A stretch of DNA of 64,000 nt from Akkermansiaceae bacterium (lineage in GTDB: Bacteria; Verrucomicrobiota; Verrucomicrobiia; Verrucomicrobiales; DEV007): NCBI GenBank assembly GCA_024233005.1, contig JACKQE010000008.1:177526-241525 (forward strand). The letters run 5' to 3'. This document shows positions 35,780 through 45,306 of the stretch, one piece after another. The first letter of the stretch is position 1, and each line of letters opens with the position of its first letter. Made by a program: the position numbers and the translations under genes. The notes below the pieces were generated by a model that ran no database searches, had not been told where the DNA came from, and saw only the letters and a program-made list of their open reading frames with translations.

Positions 35780-37147
35780 ATGCCGTTCCTCCCGGAAGAC
35801 ACCATCGCCGCCGTCGCGACCGCGCCGGGAGCGGCAGCGGTTTCGGTCATCCGGGTCTCTGGACCAGCGACCACAGCGCTGCTGAGCACGGTCTTCCGCC
35901 CGGTGGGGCGGGGGAAAGTCCCATTCCGTCCGGAACCCCGGCGCGCCACTTTGGGGAAGGTCCTTGATGCGGCCGGGCATCCGCTCGATGAGGTGCTGTT
36001 GACCTTTTTTGTCGGTCCCCGCAGCTATACCGGCGAGGATGTGGCAGAGTTTGCCTGTCACGGGGGCCCTCTTGTGACCCGTCTGGTATTGGAGCGGATC
36101 CTCGAATGCGGGGCCCGGGCCGCCGAGCCGGGGGAGTTCTCCCGCAGGGCTTTCCTCGGGGGAAAAATGGATCTGACCCAGGCTGAAGCGGTGATGGACC
36201 TCATCACCGCCAAGACCGAGCTGGCTGTGCGGGCCGCCCAGGCCCAGCTTTCCGGCGGACTAGGTCAGCGGATCGAAGCCGCCCGCGCCGAGGTGCTGGA
36301 AATCGTGGCCCATGTGGAAGCTTGGATCGACTTCCCCGAAGAGGACATCGATCCGGTCACCGGGGCGTTGCTCCAGGAAAAAATCGCCGTCGTGCGAAGC
36401 CGGATCGATGGATTGCTCGCCACCGCGGACCGCGGCCGCATTCTCCGTGAAGGGCTGCGCACGGTGATTTGCGGAGCCCCCAACGTGGGCAAGTCCTCAT
36501 TGCTGAACCGCCTCCTCGGATACGACCGGGCCATTGTCAGTGATGTGGCCGGGACGACCCGGGACACCATCGAGGAAATCATCAATCTGCGGGGCATTCC
36601 GCTGCGGCTGATCGATACGGCCGGCCTCCGGGAATCGGACGATGTGTTGGAGCAGGCGGGCATGGCCCGGACTTTGCGCCAGCTGGATCAAGCCGAGTTG
36701 GTGATCCATGTGGTTGATGCGAGCCTTCCCCGTGGCGCCGGTAGCGACGCTCCCCAGGTGATGGCAGGGACGCAGGTCCTCACGGTGCTCAACAAGGCCG
36801 ATTTGGGGCGGCATCTCGATTGGGAGGCGGTTTCCGGTTTTCCTTTTTCCTGCGCCACCGGGGAAGGGGAGGACGCGCTGGTGGAGGCCATTTTCCGTCT
36901 CACCGGGCAGACTCAGGCCCAATGGGAGGGCGAATGCGTGGCCATCAGCGTCCGCCACCGGGACGCCCTGCGGCGGGCCGGGGAAGGCCTGGACGCGGTG
37001 GCGGCTCTCCTCGAGGCCAACGCGGCGGGGGAGTTGGCCGCCCTGGAGCTGCGCGAAGCACTCGACGCCCTCGGTGAAATCGTGGGACGTCTCGACATTG
37101 AGGACATTCTCGGGGAAATTTTCGGACGCTTCTGCATCGGCAAATAA
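35780..37147 (+). CDS. mnmE: tRNA modification GTPase MnmE
   Basis: The 455-residue product from ATG 35780 has the folate-binding N-domain (IRVSGP at 25-30, GPRSYTGEDVAEFACHGG at 79-96), helical domain (LTQAEAVMDLI), and a G domain with GAPNVGKSS (G1, 232-240), AGTTRDTIEE (G2), DTAGLRE (G3) and NKADL (G4). It ends FCIGK, the catalytic C-terminal Cys motif. With MnmG it makes the 5-carboxymethylaminomethyl group at U34 of tRNAs. Confidence 0.98.
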   Translation: MPFLPEDTIAAVATAPGAAAVSVIRVSGPATTALLSTVFRPVGRGKVPFRPEPRRATLGKVLDAAGHPLDEVLLTFFVGPRSYTGEDVAEFACHGGPLVTRLVLERILECGARAAEPGEFSRRAFLGGKMDLTQAEAVMDLITAKTELAVRAAQAQLSGGLGQRIEAARAEVLEIVAHVEAWIDFPEEDIDPVTGALLQEKIAVVRSRIDGLLATADRGRILREGLRTVICGAPNVGKSSLLNRLLGYDRAIVSDVAGTTRDTIEEIINLRGIPLRLIDTAGLRESDDVLEQAGMARTLRQLDQAELVIHVVDASLPRGAGSDAPQVMAGTQVLTVLNKADLGRHLDWEAVSGFPFSCATGEGEDALVEAIFRLTGQTQAQWEGECVAISVRHRDALRRAGEGLDAVAALLEANAAGELAALELREALDALGEIVGRLDIEDILGEIFGRFCIGK

Positions 37148-37267
37148 CGCGCGGATTCCTGCCTGCGGCGGCGGCTCCGGCCCGCCTGCGGGGCATGGCG
37201 TCATCAGGGAAGCGCGTCAACCCGGGGATGACAGCAGGGCTTCTGTGATGTTAATTTCAGGCTTGCC

Positions 37268-38596
37268 ATGGAATTACCGGTTTTGGTGAAACATTTCTGC
37301 CTCGCTGCGTTCATTGTGATCGGCGGTCCGCTCGCCGCCAAAGAGGAGTGGCCGCAATGGCGTGGCCCCGAAGGGCAGGGGCATGCGGTCGAGGCCAAGG
37401 ATCTGCCGGAAAGGTGGTCCGAGACGGAAAATGTGGTGTGGAAAACGAAGCTCCCGGGACGGGGGCATTCCTCGCCGATCCTCACTGACGACCAGATCTG
37501 GCTGACCTGTGCGGAAGAAGTCCTCGCCGATGAGGCCACGGCCAAGGAACGTCTCAAGGCCAACACGGGAGGCCAGCCGGTCTCGGTAATGGCGGAAGTC
37601 TCCCTCTGGGCAGTCTGTCTCGACCGGGAATCGGGTGGCATCAAACACCGGGTGGAACTGCTCCGGGTGCCCGATCCCCAGTGGGTTCACAAGCTCAACA
37701 GCTATGCCTCGCCCACCCCGGTGCTGGCGGATGGTCGTCTCTATTGTCATTTTGGGGCCTTCGGCACGGTCTGTCTGGACACCGTTTCCGCGCAGGTGGT
37801 CTGGCGCAACCAGGAACTTCACGTCATGCACGAGAATGGTCCCGGCAGCACCCCGGTGTTGGTCGATGGCAAGCTGGTTTGCCACCTGGATGGCAGCGAC
37901 CGGCAGTTTGTCGTGGCGCTCGATGCCGGCACCGGTCAAGTGGCTTGGAAAACGGATCGGACCGGAGAGCTGCGGGAGAATCCCCAGATGCGCAAAAGCT
38001 ATGGGACGCCCCTCGTGGTGACCCGCGGAGGCCGGAAGGAAATCATTTCCCAGGGGGCCGACTGGGTCTACGGCTATGATCCGGAGTCGGGGAAAGAACG
38101 GTGGAAAGTCGCCTATGGCGACCTCGGTTTCTCCAATGTGGCGAAACCTGTGGCGGGTGGCGGACGCCTCTTTCTTGCGACCGGTTTCGGCAAAACGGAG
38201 TTGGTGGCCTACAGCCTGGAAGGCCCGGGAGCGCCGCAGGAGATCTGGCGCCAGAAAAAAGCCATCCCCCGCATGCCTTCCCCCATCCTCGTGGGGCCGA
38301 ATGTCTATGTGGTGAACGACTCGGGCGTGCTCTCCTGCTTTGATGCGGCAACCGGAGAAGCGCACTACCAGGAGCGGATAGGAGGGAACTTCGCCTCGTC
38401 CCCGCTCTATGCCGATGGCAAACTGTATCTCGGCAGTCAGGAAGGCGTGACCTTGGTTTTGGCTCCCGGACCGGTTTACCAAAAACTGGGGGAGAGCACC
38501 CTCGATGGCGCCATCATGGCCTCTCCGGCTGCCGTGGGACGGGCGTTGTATGTGCGGACGGAGCATGCCCTGTACCGTCTGGAAAAGAAACCATGA
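37268..38596 (+). CDS. Secreted PQQ-like beta-propeller protein
   Basis: This 442-residue protein has a signal peptide (residues 1-23). EEWPQWRGPEGQG after cleavage is the family hallmark in Planctomycetota and Verrucomicrobiota, followed by propeller blades such as VLVDGKLVCHLDGSDRQFVVALDAGTG and YGYDPESGKERWKV. No dehydrogenase active site is visible, so it is more likely a binding or scaffold propeller. Its stop overlaps the start of the histidine kinase (ATGA), so it may be part of the same sensory operon. Confidence 0.88.
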   Translation: MELPVLVKHFCLAAFIVIGGPLAAKEEWPQWRGPEGQGHAVEAKDLPERWSETENVVWKTKLPGRGHSSPILTDDQIWLTCAEEVLADEATAKERLKANTGGQPVSVMAEVSLWAVCLDRESGGIKHRVELLRVPDPQWVHKLNSYASPTPVLADGRLYCHFGAFGTVCLDTVSAQVVWRNQELHVMHENGPGSTPVLVDGKLVCHLDGSDRQFVVALDAGTGQVAWKTDRTGELRENPQMRKSYGTPLVVTRGGRKEIISQGADWVYGYDPESGKERWKVAYGDLGFSNVAKPVAGGGRLFLATGFGKTELVAYSLEGPGAPQEIWRQKKAIPRMPSPILVGPNVYVVNDSGVLSCFDAATGEAHYQERIGGNFASSPLYADGKLYLGSQEGVTLVLAPGPVYQKLGESTLDGAIMASPAAVGRALYVRTEHALYRLEKKP

Positions 38597-40707
38597 GGCT
38601 GTTTGCACCGTCATCGAGTCTGCGTTGGGTCTGTTTGACGGCCTCGCTGCTCGTGTTGGGCGTCACGGCACCGGTTCGGGCCCAGTTCACGCTGCCGGGG
38701 TTGGGGGAATCGGAGACGCCTTCGGAACCCGCTCCCGGGCTTCCCCGGGAAGTTCCCGCCGATCTCATCGAACCGCAGCTGCTTCAGCGGGAGGGGCCGG
38801 CGGAGAAGTTTGCCCGGATTTTCAATGCCGAGTTGCGGGACGTGGAGGAGCGTCAGCAGCAGATTGTGGAACAGCTGAAATTGCTTCCGGACTTTCGTCA
38901 AACCGCGCTCAAACCGGTGGAATTTGGCTACCACAGCGGGATCTCACGGACCCGGCCGAAGTGGGTTCAGGTGGATCTGGGCGAAACCGTCAGCCCCGAC
39001 GCCGTGGCGGTGACTCCGGTCACGGTCGCTTTGGACCGTCGCACCGAAATCGGCTACGGCTTTCCCCGGAGTTTCCGGCTCGACATTTCCGATGATGCGG
39101 AGTTCCGGACCTATGAGACCATGGCCGAATACCGCGCCAAAGACCGCAACGAGGCCCGGGAAGCGCCCTTTTTTGCCGAAGTCAGTGGCATGAAGGGCCG
39201 CTATGTCCGGCTCACGGCGTTCCAGCTTTGGCAGCCCGGAGAGGGCCGCACCGGAGCCCCGGTCCTTGCGTTGGGGGAACTTTTCGTGCTCAAGGGGGAT
39301 CGCAATCTCGCGGCCGGGAGACCGGTGCGCTCGCTGGACACCGCGGAGCAGGCATCGCTTTGGTCCCGCGCCTACCTCACGGATGGCCGCACTTCCCTGG
39401 GGCTGCCGCACCGTGCCGAAAGCAGTCCCAGCTCGGGATTTCAGAGCCAGACCACTGAGAAAACCAAGGAATCGTGGGTGCAGATCGACCTAGAGGAATC
39501 CGTTCCGGTCAATGAGATCCGCCTCATTCCAGCCATCCCGGAGGACTTTGTCTTCGGTCTCAGTTTCAACTTTCCACTGACTTTCCGTGTGGAAATTTCA
39601 GACAATCCCGACATGCTGAAGGCGGACAAACTGGCCCAGTTTGTCGCCGGCCAGCTCACCGAACCGGGCAACAACCCGGTCGTGATCTCCGTCAAGGAAA
39701 CCCCCGGCCGCTACCTCCGGCTTACCGTGGAGCGCCGCACGCCGGTCCCCATTTCCTTTGCCCTGGCGGAGCTCCAGGTGTTTTCTGACCAGCGGAACGT
39801 CGCCGAAGGCAAGACCGTGATGGCTCCCCACAGCATTGAGGAAGGGAAATGGTCCTCCAAATTTCTGGTCGATGGCTTTGACAGCCGAAACCGGCTCTCC
39901 GGCTACCAGGAGTGGCTCAGTGCGCTCAAGGTCCGGGGGGAGAGCGTGAGAGAGTGGCGGGATCTGGAGTCGCGTCATGCCGGGCTCGTGGATCGCACGG
40001 TGGAGCGCGGCGTCCGCTACGGTGGATTGGGACTGGGGGGCACGGTGGCCCTGATTCTCCTCATGCTGGGACGGTCTCGGGTGCGACGGCGAAAGGATCT
40101 GGAGTCGCTCCGTCAGCAGATCGCCAGTGATTTCCATGATGACATCGGGAGCAATCTGTCCAGTATCGCCCTGTTGGCGGAGCTGGGGGAAAGTGAAGTC
40201 CTCGATGATCCGGAGGCCGCCCGCGAGGAGCTCCAGGAGATCAAGGACACCGCCAAGCGGACCATCCAGTCCATGCGGGACATTGTCTGGATGATCCGTC
40301 CAGTGGAGGAAACTTGGAAGGAAATGCTGGCCCGGCTCCGGGAGACGGCCGCCGCCTTGCTCAAAGCCCATGTCTACCGCTTCGACCTCAGTGGACGTTT
40401 CGATGACGATCTGCTCCCGTTGCAGTTCAAGCGCGACTTTTTCCTCATCTACAAGGAAGTGCTCAACAACATCGTGAAGCATGCCCAGGCCACCCGGGTC
40501 CAGATCGAGCTGGAGGCCGCCCGGGGACGGCTCACCCTCAGGGTCACCGACGACGGCCGGGGGTTTGACAATCTTGAGAAAGGCTTCAAGGAAGGCAACG
40601 GGTTGTCGAACCTGCGACGGCGCGCCCACCACATTGGAGCCAATCTCAAAGTGAAAAGTAAGAAAGGCGAAGGCACGACCGTGCAGTTGACGTCGCCACT
40701 ACCATAG
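38593..40707 (+). CDS. Sensor histidine kinase with two discoidin-like domains
   Basis: This is a 704-residue protein. A signal/anchor at 10-30 precedes two extracytoplasmic F5/8 type C (discoidin)-like domains: about 115-235 (WVQVDLGETVSPDAVAV ... GRYVRLTAFQLW) and 270-400 (SWVQIDLEESVPVNEIRL ... GRYLRLTVERR, LAELQVFS). A transmembrane helix at about 476-493 leads to a NarL-type HisKA_3 domain with phospho-acceptor His515 (ASDFHDDIGSNLSS) and a HATPase_c domain (LNNIVKHA, VTDDGRGFDN). Discoidin domains bind sugars or glycans, so an external carbohydrate signal is inferred. The response regulator is next. Confidence 0.9.
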   Translation: MRLFAPSSSLRWVCLTASLLVLGVTAPVRAQFTLPGLGESETPSEPAPGLPREVPADLIEPQLLQREGPAEKFARIFNAELRDVEERQQQIVEQLKLLPDFRQTALKPVEFGYHSGISRTRPKWVQVDLGETVSPDAVAVTPVTVALDRRTEIGYGFPRSFRLDISDDAEFRTYETMAEYRAKDRNEAREAPFFAEVSGMKGRYVRLTAFQLWQPGEGRTGAPVLALGELFVLKGDRNLAAGRPVRSLDTAEQASLWSRAYLTDGRTSLGLPHRAESSPSSGFQSQTTEKTKESWVQIDLEESVPVNEIRLIPAIPEDFVFGLSFNFPLTFRVEISDNPDMLKADKLAQFVAGQLTEPGNNPVVISVKETPGRYLRLTVERRTPVPISFALAELQVFSDQRNVAEGKTVMAPHSIEEGKWSSKFLVDGFDSRNRLSGYQEWLSALKVRGESVREWRDLESRHAGLVDRTVERGVRYGGLGLGGTVALILLMLGRSRVRRRKDLESLRQQIASDFHDDIGSNLSSIALLAELGESEVLDDPEAAREELQEIKDTAKRTIQSMRDIVWMIRPVEETWKEMLARLRETAAALLKAHVYRFDLSGRFDDDLLPLQFKRDFFLIYKEVLNNIVKHAQATRVQIELEAARGRLTLRVTDDGRGFDNLEKGFKEGNGLSNLRRRAHHIGANLKVKSKKGEGTTVQLTSPLP

Positions 40708-40744
40708 CCTAGGTAAAGAAGAGCCAGATGAACCCACCAAGACC

Positions 40745-41422
40745 ATGAGCGATACTGAAACCCCCGCCACCGAGGAAAAGGCCCCGACCCGTATCTGGGT
40801 CATTGAGGACAACGAAACGTTGCGGAAGACCGTGGCGCGGGTGCTCAGCCGCCAAAAGGACATGAAGTGCACCCGGGAGTTCGACCGCTGCGAGGACGCC
40901 CTGTTGACGTTGAAACATGGGGAGCGGGTCGAAGTCATCCTGCTCGATCTGGGACTCCCCGGCATGGGAGGACTGGAAGGGATCCGGCACATCAAGGCCG
41001 CCTTTCCCGCCATCGAAATCCTCGTCTTTTCGGTGTTCGAGGACAACGAGAAAGTCTTCAATGCCATTTGCAATGGCGCTTCCGGTTATCTGCTGAAAAC
41101 CTCCAGCATGGGGGAAATTCCCAACGCCATCCGTGACATCCTGGCCGGGGGCGCGCCCATCAACGCGAGGATCGCCCGCCGGGTGCTTGACATGTTCGGA
41201 CACCTGTCACCCGTGGGGCACGACTACGGCCTGACCGAGCGTGAAAAGGAAGTGCTGGAACAGATGGTTGCCGGCTTGACCAAAAAGGAAATCGCCGACC
41301 AACTGAATCTCAGTTTCCACACCGTCGACAAACACATCCGCGGCATCTACAGCAAACTCCACGTCAACACCATGACCGGTGCCGTGGCCAAGGCGCTCAA
41401 GGAAGGTCTGCTGAACGGCTGA
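40745..41422 (+). CDS. NarL/FixJ-type response regulator
   Basis: This 225-residue protein has a receiver domain (IWVIEDNETLRK, acceptor Asp68 in VILLDLGLPGMGG, Lys in YLLKTSS) and a C-terminal LuxR-type helix-turn-helix (LTEREKEVLEQMVAGLTKKEIADQLNLSFHTVDKHI split over about 158-195). It follows the cognate kinase by 37 bases and completes a three-gene sensory operon. Targets are not visible; the divergent PQQ propeller gene downstream is a candidate. Confidence 0.95.
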   Translation: MSDTETPATEEKAPTRIWVIEDNETLRKTVARVLSRQKDMKCTREFDRCEDALLTLKHGERVEVILLDLGLPGMGGLEGIRHIKAAFPAIEILVFSVFEDNEKVFNAICNGASGYLLKTSSMGEIPNAIRDILAGGAPINARIARRVLDMFGHLSPVGHDYGLTEREKEVLEQMVAGLTKKEIADQLNLSFHTVDKHIRGIYSKLHVNTMTGAVAKALKEGLLNG

Positions 41423-41629
41423 TCCTGCCCTCGGCTTGTTTTACGTTTCCCGGACCGACCTCGGACCTGCCTCGATGGCAGGCCGGGGATGCGGTTTCCG
41501 GAGTTGCCATCCTGGACTGCAGCTGGGTGGTTATCCTGCGCTACCCCTCACGGTCCAGGAGGGCGCGGCACTCTGGAGAGCGCCTCCGCAGGTCACTGCC
41601 AGCGAGCAGGGCGGGAGGATCACCCCGTC

Positions 41630-42898
41630 TTATTGCTTGGCGATCTTGAAGAGCTTTGACTCGGTGCGCAGGTAGAGCGCCCCATCGGTCACTCCCATGG
41701 ACGCCAGGCCGTATTCACCGATCTGGTTTTCGCCGACCTTTTCAAATTTTCGCCCTGGTTTGACCACCGTGCAGGCTCCTTCGCCACTCTGAAAGAGAAT
41801 GTGCCCACCGACATAAAGCGGGGAGGCTGAGTAACTACCGGGAGCCAGCCGCTCCTGCCAGACGGGCTCCCCTGTTTTGGCTTCCAGACATGTGCCTACT
41901 CCGCTGTCATCGTTCATGAATAGCAGGTCGTCGATGATGAGAAAGGACGATTCTTTGGGCACGTTTTTCTCGTGTTTCCACGCCAGATGAGTGTCGGTGA
42001 CATCGCCCTTCCCGCCCACCTTCACCGCATAGAGGGTGGCTTTATCGAAGCCGGAACTGACATAGATCATGCCATGGGCGAACACCGGGCGCGGCACCAC
42101 GGAGTACCCCTCACCGTAGCGGAAGCGCCAGATTTCTTTGCCATCGGCCGGATTGTAAGCGATCACCGCGCCGCTCGCCGGGCTGATGATCTGCTCCTGT
42201 CCGTCGACGGTGATGAGGAGAGGCGTGCTGAAGGAAAAGTGGCGTTTCACGTCGACCGCGCGGTCGGTTTTCCAAACGACCTCGCCGGTAGCCTTGTTCA
42301 GGGCGACAATGAAGGGGGCGTCCTTGCCGTCCGAAGAAAAAACGAGCTTGTCGCCCACCAGGATGGGGCATCCGCCATTGCCATGAACCGGTGAGTAAGC
42401 CAGGGTCGTCTGGCGCCACAGCACCGTGCCCTTGTCCGCATCGAGGCAGGCGGTGCCGTCATGGCCGAAGTGGACATAGACCTTGCCGTCCTCGACCAAC
42501 GCGGTCGGGCTGGCGTGGGTGTTTTTCTTGTGGATACGGGTTTGAGGACCTCCCTTTTGGAGGAAAACCTCGACATCCCAGATTGAGGCCCCCGTGGCGG
42601 CATCAATGGCGAGGGCCCGCAATTCGCGGTCGGTGGTTTGGGAACCCGGATTTTTCTCCACCGCGGTGGTCAGGTAGACCCGGCCGCCCACAATCACCGG
42701 GGAGGACCAGGCTTTGCCTGCGATCGGGGAAACCCAGGCTACGCCCTTTTTCTCACTCCATTCCAATGGCACGTCTTTGGCATCGGAAATGCCCTGCCCT
42801 CCCGGACCGCGGAACTGGGGCCAGTCCGATGCGGCGGCCCGGGAACCGCACGCGATGAGTATCAAAGGAAAAACGAGGCGAAGGACGTGGCTTTTCAT
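41630..42898 (-). CDS. Secreted PQQ-like beta-propeller protein
   Basis: This 422-residue protein has a signal peptide (MKSHVLRLVFPLILIACGSRAAA). SDWPQFRGPGGQG is the same post-cleavage signature as in the propeller at 37268. Blade motifs include LAIDAATGASIWDVEVF, VYVHFGHDGTACLDADKG and AYNPADGKEIWRFRYG. It is convergent with the sensory operon; its stop lies about 200 bases past the response regulator. Function is unknown; it is a paralogue of the protein at 37268. Confidence 0.88.
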   Translation of the reverse strand: MKSHVLRLVFPLILIACGSRAAASDWPQFRGPGGQGISDAKDVPLEWSEKKGVAWVSPIAGKAWSSPVIVGGRVYLTTAVEKNPGSQTTDRELRALAIDAATGASIWDVEVFLQKGGPQTRIHKKNTHASPTALVEDGKVYVHFGHDGTACLDADKGTVLWRQTTLAYSPVHGNGGCPILVGDKLVFSSDGKDAPFIVALNKATGEVVWKTDRAVDVKRHFSFSTPLLITVDGQEQIISPASGAVIAYNPADGKEIWRFRYGEGYSVVPRPVFAHGMIYVSSGFDKATLYAVKVGGKGDVTDTHLAWKHEKNVPKESSFLIIDDLLFMNDDSGVGTCLEAKTGEPVWQERLAPGSYSASPLYVGGHILFQSGEGACTVVKPGRKFEKVGENQIGEYGLASMGVTDGALYLRTESKLFKIAKQ

Positions 42899-43064
42899 GC
42901 GGTTCAGAACCTCGCCTGCTGTGCCATTCCCGCAAATAGCGAGCGTTGGCGCGTTCGCGCCATCAGGGAATCCATCGTTGATTCACGGTGACGCGTGCCG
43001 TTTAGTCGGGGCCGGAGATCGTACAAGAAACCGATCCCTTGCATCAACTCTTCGTTCAAAGACC

Positions 43065-44510
43065 ATGGAAAAACTCAATCGTCGAAAATTCATCCGGGGG
43101 GCAGCGGCAGCCGCGACCGCCTTTGGATTCCAAGTCGTGCCCAGCCGGGTATTCGGTGCGAATGACCGCCTTGTGCTCGCGGGGATCGGCACCGGTGGCA
43201 AAGGGGCCAGTGACATCGAAGGTTCCTTCGGCGCGGGCTTTGAAATCGGGGTGTTGTGCGATGTGGTCAACGCCGAGAAATACCCCAATCTGGACGGCCG
43301 GGCCAAGGCCATCGGAGGCACCCGCAAAAAATTCCCCAACGCCCGCTTTTATGAAGACTGGCGCGAGATGCTGGAAGCTGAAAAAGGCAAGGTGGACGCC
43401 GTCACCGTTTCGACTCCGGACCACGTGCATGCCTTCGCGTCCATCGCCGCGATGCGCGCCGGCATGTCGGTCTATTGTCAGAAGCCGCTGACCCATGGCA
43501 TTTGGGAAGCCCGGGCCATGACCAAGGTGGCCTCCCAAACCGGCGTCGTCACCCAGATGGGCAACCAGGCCCACGCCGGACAGCACATGCGCCGCATGGT
43601 GGAGTTGGTCCGTTCCGGCATCATCGGCGATGTCACGGAGGTCCACTGCTGGACCAACCGCCCCATCTGGCCGCAGGGCATGGCCGCCTTCCCTGCCGGT
43701 GAGGAAGCCCCCAAGCACATCAACTGGGATCTCTGGCTCGGGCCGGCCCCGCAGCATGACTACAATGAGAAAATCATGCCGTTCAACTGGCGCGGCTACT
43801 GGGACTTCGGTACCGGCGCGCTGGGCGACATGGCCTGCCACGTCATGGACATGGCCTACTGGTCTCTTGAACTGGGGTCTCCCACCAGTGTTTCCGCCGA
43901 GCATGGCGGGGCCACCGAAGTGTCCCCTCCCGTCTGGGCGACCATCACCTACGAATTCCCGGCCCGCGACAAACGCCCGCCGGTCAAGTTCGTCTGGTAT
44001 GATGGCAACATGGACGCGGTCTTTGATGAGAAGACCTGGAAACTTGTCAGCAAAGACAACCCCAACTCCCCGCCGAAGCAACCCAACCAGCCGCCCAAAG
44101 ACATCACCGAAGGCCAGCCGATCGATGAAGGCAAGGGCTACGGCACGATCATGATCGGCAGCCGGGGCAAGCTCTGGTACCAGCGCGACAAGGACAACTG
44201 GATGGTCAAACCTTCCTCCATCCTCGACGGGGCGAAGTATGTCGAGCCGTTCATCCCGCGGGCCCGGGGACACAATCCCCACAACGAGTTCTACGACGCC
44301 GTCAAGGCGGGCGATCCCAAGATGGCGCTGAGCGGCATCCACCAGTCCGGTCCTTTCACCGAAATGGTTCTGCTCGGCAATCTCGCGATCCGCGTCGGCA
44401 AAAAAATCGAGTGGGATGCCGCCAATCTGAAATGTGCGAACGCTCCCGAAGCGGATCAGTTCATCAAACGGCAGTACCGTGCCGGCTGGGATCTCAAGGT
44501 CGATCTCTGA
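43065..44510 (+). CDS. Tat-exported Gfo/Idh/MocA family oxidoreductase
   Basis: The ATG at 43065 starts MEKLNRRKFIRGAAAAATAFG, a clear twin-arginine signal; upstream in-frame sequence belongs to the divergent promoter region. The 481-residue product has a Rossmann domain (RLVLAGIGTGGKGASDIEG near residue 34), FDAV-type VDAVTVSTPDHVHAFASI, and VYCQKPLTH, where QKP replaces EKP as in many planctomycete members. The catalytic C-terminal domain carries GALGDMACHVMDMAYWSL. It probably acts on sugars in the periplasm with a tightly bound cofactor. It ends at a terminator. Confidence 0.93.
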   Translation: MEKLNRRKFIRGAAAAATAFGFQVVPSRVFGANDRLVLAGIGTGGKGASDIEGSFGAGFEIGVLCDVVNAEKYPNLDGRAKAIGGTRKKFPNARFYEDWREMLEAEKGKVDAVTVSTPDHVHAFASIAAMRAGMSVYCQKPLTHGIWEARAMTKVASQTGVVTQMGNQAHAGQHMRRMVELVRSGIIGDVTEVHCWTNRPIWPQGMAAFPAGEEAPKHINWDLWLGPAPQHDYNEKIMPFNWRGYWDFGTGALGDMACHVMDMAYWSLELGSPTSVSAEHGGATEVSPPVWATITYEFPARDKRPPVKFVWYDGNMDAVFDEKTWKLVSKDNPNSPPKQPNQPPKDITEGQPIDEGKGYGTIMIGSRGKLWYQRDKDNWMVKPSSILDGAKYVEPFIPRARGHNPHNEFYDAVKAGDPKMALSGIHQSGPFTEMVLLGNLAIRVGKKIEWDAANLKCANAPEADQFIKRQYRAGWDLKVDL

Positions 44511-44536
44511 GCGGCTGACCCTTGCTGAAAGGTTCC

Positions 44537-44573
44537 AAGCCCGGTTCTCCCTGCGTGGGGAGCCGGGCTTTCT
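44537..44573 (+). terminator. Rho-independent terminator
   Basis: AAGCCCGGTTCTCC (44537-44550) pairs, with G-U or mismatch at two positions, with GGGGAGCCGGGCTT (44557-44570), followed by TCTGTTT. It closes the Gfo/Idh/MocA gene. Confidence 0.75.
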
Positions 44574-44604
44574 GTTTGAAGAGGGCCGGCAGGAGGTCGT
44601 CGGT

Positions 44605-45228
44605 TCAGCCTGCCCTAGGGACCTCGGCAGCAAAGTCCGCCTCGATGGCGAGCGCGGCTTCCAAGCGCTCCAGGTAGTCGGCCCGGGGGATGTCGAGGCA
44701 GCCGAAGGTCTTGAGGTGGTCGGTGGTCCACTGAGTGTCGAGGAGGGTGAACCCCCGTTCCAGGAGCCGCTCCACCAGTGCGACGAGGGCCACCTTGGAA
44801 GCATCGGTGCGGCGGCTGAACATGGACTCGCCGAAAAAAACCCCGCCAATGGCGACGCCGTAAAGTCCGCCGACGAGGACGCCATCCTGCCAGGTCTCCA
44901 CCGAATGGGCCCATCCCAGATCGTGGAGACGCGTGTAGCTGTCCTTGATGATGCGGCTGATCCAGGTCTGCTCCCGTTCGGCACAGCCGGCCATCACGTC
45001 GGAGAAGGCGGAATTGATTCGGATTTCGAACGGGTTCTTGCGCAGCCGGCGTTTCAGGCCATGGGGAATGTGGAAGGTGTCGAGCGGCAGGATGCCGCGG
45101 GGATCCGGTGAGAACCAGCCGATTTCCCCCGTTTCGTCCATTGCCATGGGGAAAAGGCCGGCCCGGTAGGCCGCCAGGAGCAGGCTCGGGCGGATCTGAC
45201 CGGCTTCGTTGTAGATGGATTCCGCCAT
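44605..45228 (-). CDS. aat: Leucyl/phenylalanyl-tRNA--protein transferase
   Basis: The ATG at 45228 gives a 207-residue protein, normal for Aat. LLLAAYRAGLFPMAMD, GEIGWFSPDPRGILPLD, AHSVETWQDGVLVGGLYGVAIGGVFFGESMFS (split family block) and LLDTQWTTDHLKTFG are diagnostic. It adds Leu or Phe to N-terminal Arg/Lys, marking proteins for ClpS-ClpAP. The long upstream open frame belongs to the antisense of the PAP2 gene and is not used. Confidence 0.97.
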   Translation of the reverse strand: MAESIYNEAGQIRPSLLLAAYRAGLFPMAMDETGEIGWFSPDPRGILPLDTFHIPHGLKRRLRKNPFEIRINSAFSDVMAGCAEREQTWISRIIKDSYTRLHDLGWAHSVETWQDGVLVGGLYGVAIGGVFFGESMFSRRTDASKVALVALVERLLERGFTLLDTQWTTDHLKTFGCLDIPRADYLERLEAALAIEADFAAEVPRAG

Positions 45229-45306
45229 GGTGGTCAGACAGTGAAACAACAGCGGCCCAAATTGCAACCTTCGGTTGGGTGAAATTCTGACTGTCGGGGA
45301 CTGCCA

